A DNA stretch of 6,939 bases from the NCBI GenBank assembly GCA_017510305.1, contig JAFWNO010000009.1, positions 1 through 6,939 on the forward strand, written 5' to 3'. The notes under the pieces were generated by a model. It was given only the letters and a program-made list of their open reading frames with translations, searched no databases and had not been told where the DNA came from. Positions 1 through 6,145 of the stretch are shown here, piece after piece. The translations under genes and the position numbers were made by a program. This DNA is from Candidatus Saccharimonadota bacterium. GTDB lineage: Bacteria; Patescibacteriota; Saccharimonadia; Saccharimonadales; Saccharimonadaceae. Position 1 is the first letter of the stretch. Every line of letters begins with the position of its first letter.

Positions 1-1282
1 GAGCCATCCAAATTTCCAAAAAGTCCATCCGCGTCACCCGCCGCTTTTCTATCACAATAGACAGCTGATTATTGCGGAAGTCCGCATCATCTCCATCACG
101 ATAAATTTCCGCTTCGTATTCACCATCTTCCAAAAATTCCAAAGATAATCTCACCTTATGCGCATCCTCGTTCGTCACTCCGCCAATATACCAGTTCGCC
201 TCACCTCTACCTTGCCTTGCCACCACATAATACACCCCGATTTCACCAAGAAGCGGCACTGATTTCTCAAAAGACACCGGCACATCTCGAATAAACTTAT
301 ACGCATCCGGCCGCACCTCCTCATAAAACCTCGGTCGGTCTGCCGCCATCTGCATCCCTGAATAAATCGTCACATAAAACGCTAGCTGCCGCGCAATTGT
401 CGAGCGTAGTTTCTTTGCCTCATTCGTCACATCAAATATTCCTGAGGTATAGTCCATCCCTCCGGCTAGTAGCCTAGTAAATGGCAAAATACAAGCATGT
501 GACGGCGATAAGGCCCCGCCTTCATATTCCTGTCCACGCGCACCTTCCCGCGTCAAAAGATTCGGCCATGTCCGCTCTATCCCTGTCCCCTTAATTGGCT
601 CATGAATATCTAGCATTATTCCATACTTCGCCGCCAGCTCTACCGTCTTTTGATAATGCCTCACCCCTATCTGCGAATGATGAAATTCACGATTCCCGCC
701 AGTCACCATCATACTTCCAGCATAGCCAGTCTTAATATAACGTATCCCCAGCGATGTATAATATTGATATGCTTTCTCTAGTTGCGCCTCATAATTGTCA
801 ATAAATCCTACTGTTTCATTATGGCCAATCAGCTCCACCCCTAGCTGCTTCGCATAGCGCGCAATATTCACCAAATCATAATCTTCCGTCGGATGCAAGA
901 AATCACTATCCGAACCATTTTGTAGCCAGTCCCCATCCCAGCCATTATTCCAGCCTTCCACCAGCAACCCGCGAATCCCTAGCCTCTTGCACGCATCGAT
1001 ATAATCTGTCGCGTGCTCCGTCGTAGCGCCATGTCTGTCGCCTCTCGCCCATGTCCACTCCCCCACAAACATCGCCCACCATATCCCCATAAATTTCAGT
1101 GGCTCCACAAATGAAAAATCAATCTCAGCAGACGGCGCCGGATTTAGACTATAAATCATCCGATTTTGCGTCAATCCTATTGCCGAATCTGCAATCATTA
1201 TCACTCGCCAAGGTGTATTAAATGGCAGATCCACATGTGCCTTCGTGCCGTCAGACAGCGGCGTAATATCTGTCTGCAAAGC
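1..1282 (-). CDS. GH97 glycoside hydrolase, catalytic and C-terminal part (displaced frame, cut by left edge)
   Basis: This frame is open from 1318 to the window edge and continues the upstream fragment. Reading from 1282 it begins ALQTDITPLSDG, then FNTPWRVIMIADSA. The (beta/alpha)8 barrel follows: GIWWAMFVGEWTWARG, RHGATTEHATDYID, LVEGWNNGWDGDW, GHNETVGF, YIKTGYAG, DIHEPIKGTG, EGARGQEYEGG, PFTRLLAGGMDYTSGIFD. Glu codons at 817-815 (HNET), 601-599 (HEP), 547-545 (REG) and 529-527 (GQE) match the SusB residues recalled as E439, E508, E526 and E532. The spacing between the last three is identical to SusB. KTGY has Thr (730-728) where retaining GH97 enzymes carry an Asp nucleophile, so the inverting, alpha-glucosidase-like subgroup is favoured. 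A C-terminal beta-sandwich runs to the edge, and probably only a few codons are missing. Joined to the first fragment the protein would exceed 640 residues, normal for the family. As a separate ORF its first ATG would be at 1198-1196, inside the domain and without an SD. Confidence 0.85.
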
Positions 1283-1926
1283 TCGCCTTTGTTCAATTTC
1301 AGAGTAACCGAACCGTAGTCATATAGTGCCGCCTCATGGATAGAAATATAATCCCCCAGCGGCGTCTCTATTGTTAGCGGCGTATGTACCGACTGTATCA
1401 GTGCGTCTACTGGCCACCGCTCATAATTATACTCATATCTATCTGGCTGATACGCCGGAATTTTCCAAGCCTTCGCATTCGCATCCACATTAAATTCCGT
1501 CAGCTCATCTGTAATAATAAGACTAGTAAAACTCGGCTGCGGCGGGAATTCATATCGAAAAGCCACCCCATCGTCAAATATCCTAAACCTCACCGTAAAC
1601 AGTCTTTTATCGCCAGACGTTTCAGACATATATAGCGCCACTTCGTTATAATTATTTCGCACATACCTCTCCTCGCCCCACTGCCTCTCCCAAGTTTCAT
1701 CAAAAGACGATTCATGCATCCGCACTATCATCAGCCCGTCAAAAATTGGCGCTTCACCTTTTATTTCAAATCCCAGCCGCGAATCTCTAAGCACCACCTT
1801 GCCATCTTTCTTCACTGAATATATCAGTTTTCCAAATTTTAGTTCCAATTTGCAAGAAATCCTACCATCTGGCGACTTAATCTCCCTTGAATGCTCCAAA
1901 AGTGGCCGTTTTAGTAGTCTAAACAT
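1201..1926 (-). CDS. GH97 glycoside hydrolase (SusB-type), N-terminal fragment, frameshifted
   Basis: This 241-codon frame holds the N-terminal beta-sandwich domain of a GH97 alpha-glucoside/alpha-galactoside hydrolase. Visible family landmarks are SPDGRISCKLEL (18-29), the NNYNEVALY segment (91-99), FRIFDDGVAFRYEFP (114-128) and SIHEAALYDY (195-204). E198 in the last motif corresponds to a calcium-ligand Glu of Bacteroides SusB. Homology stops at about residue 213. The remaining residues (LCRQILRRCLTARR...) are out-of-frame sequence ending at an accidental TGA, and the true continuation lies in the -1 frame from about 1282 to the left edge. The start at 1926 fits a -10 box whose first base is 12 nt upstream; an AAGG two bases before the ATG is too close to act as a Shine-Dalgarno. 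The N-terminus (MFRLLKRPLLEHSREI) is charged and lacks a signal peptide, so the product would be cytoplasmic, unlike periplasmic SusB. Family assignment is strong; substrate is unknown. Confidence 0.85.
   Translation of the reverse strand: MFRLLKRPLLEHSREIKSPDGRISCKLELKFGKLIYSVKKDGKVVLRDSRLGFEIKGEAPIFDGLMIVRMHESSFDETWERQWGEERYVRNNYNEVALYMSETSGDKRLFTVRFRIFDDGVAFRYEFPPQPSFTSLIITDELTEFNVDANAKAWKIPAYQPDRYEYNYERWPVDALIQSVHTPLTIETPLGDYISIHEAALYDYGSVTLKLNKGELCRQILRRCLTARRHMWICHLIHLGE
1280..1300 (-). other. Frameshift site disrupting the GH97 gene
   Basis: Upstream coding (TLKLNKG, ending near 1285) and downstream coding (ALQTDITPL, from 1282) are in different minus-strand frames. The net change equals one missing base, for example a lost A in the AAA run at 1288-1290 or a base lost within GGCGAG. 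The upstream frame hits TGA at 1203-1201. The downstream frame is closed by a TGA at 1321-1319, so the shift must lie between 1318 and 1204, and homology narrows it to this site. There is no X XXY YYZ slippery heptamer here, so programmed -1 frameshifting is not supported. A real inactivating deletion and a sequencing or assembly error look the same from here. Confidence 0.8.
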
Positions 1927-1961
1927 AACCTTATTGTATCATATCCATTTTACACTGCCAA
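1926..1961 (-). promoter_or_regulatory. Promoter of the GH97 gene (leaderless, extended -10)
   Basis: On the minus strand, TTGGCA (1961-1956, 5 of 6 to the -35 consensus) is followed by a 17-bp spacer and TACAAT (1938-1933). TG lies one base before the -10, giving the extended element TGATACAAT (1941-1933). The predicted first transcribed base is about 1926, the A of the start codon, so the transcript would be leaderless. The match is by eye to sigma70-type consensus. Confidence 0.7.
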
Positions 1962-1977
1962 GAAGTGTGATACAATA
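1932..1977. repeat. 10-bp inverted repeat formed by the two divergent extended -10 boxes
   Basis: TATTGTATCA at 1932-1941 is the exact reverse complement of TGATACAATA at 1968-1977. The arms coincide with the two extended -10 elements, so the symmetry is explained by paired promoters. Nested inside is a shorter inverted repeat, ACACT (1952-1956) and AGTGT (1964-1968) with a 7-base centre. It sits between and across the two -35 boxes and could be an operator half-site pair, though five-base arms are weak evidence. Confidence 0.5.
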
Positions 1978-1983
1978 TAAGTA
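1949..1983 (+). promoter_or_regulatory. Promoter of the CapA/serine hydrolase operon (leaderless, extended -10)
   Basis: TTTACA (1949-1954, 5 of 6 to the -35 consensus), a 16-bp spacer, and TACAAT (1971-1976) preceded by TG plus one base (extended -10, 1968-1976). The expected start of transcription is about 1983, the A of the capA-like ATG, so no 5' leader and no ribosome-binding site. The element overlaps the opposing GH97 promoter (1933-1961), so the two polymerases probably cannot bind together. Confidence 0.7.
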
Positions 1984-3500
1984 TGAGGAGTTATAAGCGA
2001 GGTAAAGGGTTAAATAATTATAGTTATTCGTCGGTTCAGCGCAGCAAAAGCGGCATCAAGAGTAAAATCATCTTACTCATCATTATTTTGGTGCTTGTTG
2101 TTTTCGCAGTGCTCTTTGCGAATACTCTATTTAACGGTAAAGTTCCTTTCATGCCGGCTACTATCACCTTCGATGATTCGCTCACTGAAGGTGAAGTAAA
2201 TTTCATTAAAGATACCTTAGGCGATAGGGAATTACCTTCAAATATCACAGTCAAAGCCGCCGATACTTCCTCCGCCCCTACCGCTGCAGATAATAACACA
2301 ATCATTTACGATATCTTGCTCCCCACTACCGATTTTTACGATTCTCGCTCTAGTGTGTCTCCTAGCGAAGAATTCACCTACACTTCCATCAAAGATTTAA
2401 AGCCAGAAAACAAAGTCCTTGCTCTAGACGGCAATTATTATTTTGATACGTTTGATCGCGGTGCCAAGTTTCGCACTCTTACTTTCGAGAGTAAAGATGC
2501 CGGCGACATTCCCTCTACTATCAAGAAAAAATTAAATCTCCCCACTAAAGATACCACTTTATCTTTGATGCAGACAGGAGTCACCGCTCTCACTCGCGGC
2601 ATGATAGACGTCCTAAATCAAAAAGGAGATGCTACTTACTTCTCTGAAAAACTTAAAGATTTTATGTCTAACGCAGATTATACTCATATTTCCAATGAGG
2701 TATCTTTTGCCGACAATTGTAGCGTCACTCGCACCTCCACTACCCTCTGCTCGCCCACTAGCATGCAAGACGTCATCAAAGATCTAGACGTCGACATTGT
2801 CGAGCTTACCGGCAATCATAACAACGATTACGGCGCCGAAGCCAATCTTGCCTCTATCGACACTTATCTCGGTCTCGGCATCGAAACTTTTGGCGGCGGC
2901 AAAAACAGTGAAGAAGCTGGCAAGCCCCTCGAGATCAGCAGCAAAAATTCCAAAGTCACTCTCCTTGGCTATAATTATTCCACTTCTACCGTCGCCAACG
3001 GCCAAGGCGCCAGCACAGATTACCCAGGCGCTAATATTTACAATGAGGAGCAGGCCAAAGCCGACATTGAAAATGCCAAAGGCAGCGGCGATTTTGTCAT
3101 CGTCGACATCCAATTCTTCGAGTGCTACTCTTATCCAGAGGATGGCGGCGAATTCCCTCAGTGTGATTATCCTATCACCGGCCAAGAAGAATTTTTCAGG
3201 CACCTTATAGATCTCGGCGCAGATATGGTCGTCGGCACACAGGCTCATCAGCCTCAGACCTACGAATTATACGAAGGCAAGCCAATTTATTACGGCCTTG
3301 GCAATCTCTTCTTCGACCAAACATATTGGCCGGGAACTACTCGCGGCTACATCCTTACACATTACTTTCACAATGGTAAATATCTCCAAACTCGCATCAG
3401 TCCACATCAATACGATGATACCTATCAGACGAAACTAATGGACGAGGAGACTTCACGATGGTTCTTAGGCCGACTAGCCACCGCACACGCCGCTCAGTAA
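1983..3500 (+). CDS. CapA-family (PGA_cap, metallophosphatase-like) membrane-anchored protein
   Basis: The 505-residue protein has a basic N-terminus, one membrane segment at about 28-48, an N-terminal domain to about 190, and a CapA-like domain at about 190-465, placed outside the membrane. Visible motifs are TGVTALTRG (198-206), HISNEVSF (235-242), ELTGNHNNDYG (274-284), QFFE (377-380), GTQAHQPQ (418-425) and YGLGNLFFD (437-445). In classical CapA the first motif is usually GD, the fourth HWGxE, and the fifth GxHxH. Here D, H and the first H are replaced by V, Q and Q. I recall the same variant motifs from CapA relatives in Chloroflexota and candidate-phylum bacteria, so this looks like a subfamily rather than decay. 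Cys246/Cys256 and Cys381/Cys394 could form disulfides. No CapB or CapC synthetase subunit is in the window, so poly-gamma-glutamate synthesis should not be assumed. It leads an operon with the serine hydrolase, overlapping it by 43 bp. The ATG at 1983 is chosen by the promoter geometry. Confidence 0.85.
   Translation: MRSYKRGKGLNNYSYSSVQRSKSGIKSKIILLIIILVLVVFAVLFANTLFNGKVPFMPATITFDDSLTEGEVNFIKDTLGDRELPSNITVKAADTSSAPTAADNNTIIYDILLPTTDFYDSRSSVSPSEEFTYTSIKDLKPENKVLALDGNYYFDTFDRGAKFRTLTFESKDAGDIPSTIKKKLNLPTKDTTLSLMQTGVTALTRGMIDVLNQKGDATYFSEKLKDFMSNADYTHISNEVSFADNCSVTRTSTTLCSPTSMQDVIKDLDVDIVELTGNHNNDYGAEANLASIDTYLGLGIETFGGGKNSEEAGKPLEISSKNSKVTLLGYNYSTSTVANGQGASTDYPGANIYNEEQAKADIENAKGSGDFVIVDIQFFECYSYPEDGGEFPQCDYPITGQEEFFRHLIDLGADMVVGTQAHQPQTYELYEGKPIYYGLGNLFFDQTYWPGTTRGYILTHYFHNGKYLQTRISPHQYDDTYQTKLMDEETSRWFLGRLATAHAAQ
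3444..3449 (+). promoter_or_regulatory. Shine-Dalgarno GAGGAG for the serine hydrolase gene
   Basis: GAGGAG lies 8 nt before the ATG at 3458, inside the 3' end of the capA-like gene. It fixes the start of the downstream gene, whose next Met (residue 26) would fall inside its membrane segment. Its presence in an internal operon gene contrasts with the leaderless operon heads. Confidence 0.8.
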
Positions 3501-4360
3501 TTATCCGCAACATAGTTACCTTTTTGGTCTGCATGGGTACAGCCTATGTTGCTGCACGTATCATCATCGGCCAAACGTTAACTGAATTTGTAGAGGAGAA
3601 TTTCACCCCCGTCTTAACTCGTCGCCCCGATGCTAATTTTATCGATATGCAGAGCCTCGTCAATGATTTTACCAAAAGCACCAAAGGTAAAACGTCCGTA
3701 GTTATCTACGATGTCGACACCTACCGTTACTCCGCCATTTATAATTCTGACGCCACCATGGATACCGCTTCGCTCTACAAATTATTCCCAGTTTACGAAA
3801 CATACCTTCGCATGGAAGATGGCCGCCTCGCCAAAAGCGACGTCGTCTATGTCGAGACTAAAAATAACAAACGTGTCGGCTATAGCCGCGAAAAATGCGC
3901 CGATCTTGCCATCAGGGAATCTCACTCCGGCTGTGCCGAATCTCTAGTTTCCGACATCGGCTGGGACGAATTAGATCAAATCGGCTGGGACAATTACGGC
4001 CTCGAAAACACCAAAGGCTTTTCCTCCACCGCTAACGACATCGCCAAAATACTCAAAGTTTACTACGAGCACGACGATCTTTCCACAGAAACATGGAACA
4101 AAATCAAAGATTCCATGCTTAATCAGCCCAGCGAGTGGCGCCAAGGCCTACCCAGCGGCTTTCACTCCGCCAAAGTATACAATAAAGTCGGCTGGCTCGG
4201 CGAAGACGACAAATGGAAAATCTATAACGATGCCGCCATCATCGAGTTTCCAGATCAGCGGCGCACTTTTATCGTCGTCGTCATGACTACCGAAACCGAC
4301 CCAAAGTTAATTGCAAACTTTGGCGAAAAGATCGAGCAAGCCGTCATCACCAATTCTTAA
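3458..4360 (+). CDS. Membrane-anchored class A beta-lactamase-like serine hydrolase
   Basis: The 300-residue protein has a very basic start, one membrane anchor at about 15-38, then an extracytoplasmic domain resembling class A beta-lactamase/D-Ala-D-Ala peptidase folds. The nucleophile motif SxxK is SLYK (105-108), in the usual context TASLYKLF. SGC (157-159, in RESHSGCAESL) occupies the place of SDN. KVG (243-245, in YNKVGWLG) matches the KTG box. The C-terminal strands are visible at about 258-277 (AAIIEFPDQRRTFIVVVMT). C147 and C159 may pair. The likely role is in cell-wall peptide processing or as a penicillin-binding-type enzyme; resistance activity is not implied, and the changed second motif makes catalysis uncertain. 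It overlaps the CapA-like gene by 43 bp in another frame and is probably translated from the same mRNA, so both products act at the cell surface. The stop is TAA, 24 nt before the next gene, with no terminator hairpin seen. Confidence 0.8.
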   Translation: MVLRPTSHRTRRSVIIRNIVTFLVCMGTAYVAARIIIGQTLTEFVEENFTPVLTRRPDANFIDMQSLVNDFTKSTKGKTSVVIYDVDTYRYSAIYNSDATMDTASLYKLFPVYETYLRMEDGRLAKSDVVYVETKNNKRVGYSREKCADLAIRESHSGCAESLVSDIGWDELDQIGWDNYGLENTKGFSSTANDIAKILKVYYEHDDLSTETWNKIKDSMLNQPSEWRQGLPSGFHSAKVYNKVGWLGEDDKWKIYNDAAIIEFPDQRRTFIVVVMTTETDPKLIANFGEKIEQAVITNS

Positions 4361-4367
4361 ATATTTG

Positions 4368-4384
4368 TGCTATAATAATAGAAT
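4368..4384 (+). promoter_or_regulatory. Promoter of the ABC exporter operon (leaderless, extended -10)
   Basis: TGCTATAAT (4368-4376) is a perfect extended -10. The predicted start of transcription is about 4383, leaving 0-2 nt before the ATG at 4385. No convincing -35 is seen 16-18 bp upstream, which extended -10 promoters can tolerate. There is no Shine-Dalgarno in the 24-nt gap after the serine hydrolase, so read-through mRNA would translate this gene poorly. Confidence 0.7.
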
Positions 4385-6145
4385 ATGTTTAAATTAATGA
4401 GGTACTTGAAGCCATACTGGCTTCAAATTATCATCCTACTTTTAAGCGTCGGGCTTCAAGTCTGGGGTACACTTCGCCTGCCCAGCCTTATGGCCGAAAT
4501 TGTCAACAACGGTATCGTCAAAGGCGACACTAATTATATCATCGCTACCGGCCTTCACATGCTCGGTTGGACAGCCCTAGCCGCCATCGGTGCACTAGTT
4601 TCATCTTATTATTCCGCCAAAGTCGGCACCGCCTTTGCTAGAGATATTAGAGAAGACATCTATCAAAAAGTGCTTACTTTTAGCGTTTCCGAAATAGACC
4701 GTTTCACTACCGCCTCACTCATCACCCGCACCACTAATGATATCGCCCAAGTCCAAAATGCCACTATTCTTGCTCTCGCCATGTTGGTGCGCGCCCCACT
4801 CACTTGTCTTGGCGCCATTTTCGAAGCCATCTCCACCGCACCCAATATGATCTGGATTATCGGCCTATCCGTCGCAATTCTACTTACTCTTATCGTCATC
4901 ATCCTTTCGCTCGTCATGCCCAAATTCAAAATCTTTCAACAATTACTTGACAAAATCACCCTCCTCACCCGCGAAAATCTCACTGGCCTTCGCGTAATCC
5001 GTGCCTTCAATAATCAAAAATTGGAAAAACGTAAATTTGAAACCGCCAATCACGAACTCATGCGCACAGATATGTTCGTCGGCAAGGTAATGTCGTTGCA
5101 AAATCCTCTCATGATGCTCATTTTCAACGGCACAACTCTTCTCTGTATTTGGATCGGTATTAATCTTATGCAAAATAATATTGCATATCTCGGTGACATG
5201 ATAGCCTTCATGCAATATGCTATTCAAGTTATCCTTTCTTTCCTCTTCTTAACTGTTCTAGTTGTCATTCTCCCTCGCGCCAATGTCTCTGCCGAGCGCA
5301 TCAATAAGGTCTTATATACCCATCCAAAGATTCATTGGAAAAATGAAACAATCGGCGTACCTGAAAAGTCGCCAAGTATCATCTTTAAAAATGTTGACTT
5401 TGCCTATGCTGGCGCCGAAGAAAAGGTTCTAAACAATATTTCCTTCACTGCCACCGCCGGCCAGGCCACCGCCTTCATTGGCTCGACTGGTTCCGGCAAA
5501 TCCACCTTGATTAATCTCGTCCCGCGTTTTCACGATGCTACCAGCGGCGAAATTATCATCTCCGGCATCAATGTCAAAGATTATTCCGAAGAAGACTTAA
5601 TGAAACTTATCGGCTATGTCCCCCAGAAAGGCTTTCTCTTTAGCGGTACTATCGAGTCTAATATTAAATTCGGCGCCAGCACCGCCACCAAAAAAGAAGT
5701 AGAAGCCGCCGCCGAAATCGCCCAAGCCAGCGAATTCATCAAAAAATTAGAAAAAGGTTACGATTATCACATCGCCGAAGGCGGCACTAATGTTTCCGGC
5801 GGTCAGAAGCAGCGCCTTTCCATCGCTCGCGCTATCGCCAAAAATCCAGATATTTTCATCTTCGACGATTCATTTTCCGCCCTCGACATGAAGACAGACG
5901 CCAATCTTCGTAAAGCCTTAAAGCCCGTCACTAAAGCAGCTGTCACCCTAATCGTCGCTCAACGCATCAATACCATCAAAGATGCCGACCAAATCATCGT
6001 TCTCGATAAAGGCAACATCGTCGGCAAAGGCACTCATAATCATTTATTAAATCATTGTAAAGTATACCAAGAAATCGCTAAATCTCAAATGTCCGATGCT
6101 GAATATGACAGGGAATTAAAGCTCGCAAAAAAGGAGGGCAAATAA
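4385..6145 (+). CDS. ABC exporter half-transporter, degenerate-ATP-site subunit (LmrC/BmrC/TM287-like)
   Basis: The 586-residue half-transporter consists of a type I exporter membrane domain (about 10-300, with ITLLTRENLTGLRVIRAFN at 191-209) fused to a nucleotide-binding domain. Motifs are Walker A GSTGSGKST (366-374), Q-loop Gln414, signature VSGGQ (470-474), Walker B FIFDD (491-495), D-loop SALD (498-501) and switch region VAQR (524-527). Two catalytic positions are changed: Asp495 stands where the catalytic Glu is normal, and Gln526 replaces the switch His. This pair is the known hallmark of the subunit carrying the degenerate ATP site in heterodimeric exporters such as LmrCD, BmrCD and TM287/288, so the partner should supply the consensus Walker B and switch. 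The partner follows directly, overlapping by one base (TAATG). The substrate cannot be read from sequence; drugs, lipids or peptides are possible. The start at 4385 is supported by the -10 spacing and the family N-terminus (LMRYLKPYW). Confidence 0.93.
   Translation: MFKLMRYLKPYWLQIIILLLSVGLQVWGTLRLPSLMAEIVNNGIVKGDTNYIIATGLHMLGWTALAAIGALVSSYYSAKVGTAFARDIREDIYQKVLTFSVSEIDRFTTASLITRTTNDIAQVQNATILALAMLVRAPLTCLGAIFEAISTAPNMIWIIGLSVAILLTLIVIILSLVMPKFKIFQQLLDKITLLTRENLTGLRVIRAFNNQKLEKRKFETANHELMRTDMFVGKVMSLQNPLMMLIFNGTTLLCIWIGINLMQNNIAYLGDMIAFMQYAIQVILSFLFLTVLVVILPRANVSAERINKVLYTHPKIHWKNETIGVPEKSPSIIFKNVDFAYAGAEEKVLNNISFTATAGQATAFIGSTGSGKSTLINLVPRFHDATSGEIIISGINVKDYSEEDLMKLIGYVPQKGFLFSGTIESNIKFGASTATKKEVEAAAEIAQASEFIKKLEKGYDYHIAEGGTNVSGGQKQRLSIARAIAKNPDIFIFDDSFSALDMKTDANLRKALKPVTKAAVTLIVAQRINTIKDADQIIVLDKGNIVGKGTHNHLLNHCKVYQEIAKSQMSDAEYDRELKLAKKEGK
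6132..6137 (+). promoter_or_regulatory. Shine-Dalgarno AGGAGG for the second ABC subunit
   Basis: A perfect AGGAGG lies 7 nt before the ATG at 6145, inside the last codons of the preceding gene. Together with the TAATG stop/start overlap it indicates translational coupling that would balance the two exporter subunits. Confidence 0.85.

Noticed and set aside
1280..1300. Programmed -1 ribosomal frameshifting to join the two GH97 fragments.
   Set aside because: No slippery heptamer is present in the right phase: the AAC AAA GGC stretch would give mismatched tRNA pairing after slippage. GH97 enzymes are not known to use frameshifting.
2784..3248. A 154-codon open frame on the minus strand inside the CapA-like gene, and similar antisense or offset frames elsewhere (for example 4943-5227, 6078-6398, 6537-6800).
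   Set aside because: They lie entirely within clear conserved genes, have no promoter or SD that I can see, and their compositions reflect the codon bias of the sense gene.
1983..3500. Naming the first operon a poly-gamma-glutamate capsule locus.
   Set aside because: CapB and CapC are absent from the window and the CapA-like domain belongs to a divergent type, so capsule synthesis is not supported.
3956..3991. Direct repeat ATCGGCTGGGAC (3956-3967 and 3980-3991).
   Set aside because: It encodes IGWD twice in frame eight codons apart within the serine hydrolase, a short protein-level echo with no sign of mobile or regulatory function.
4361..4384. A transcription terminator between the serine hydrolase and the ABC gene.
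   Set aside because: The 24-nt gap has no stem-loop followed by a T run; it is occupied by the extended -10 element.
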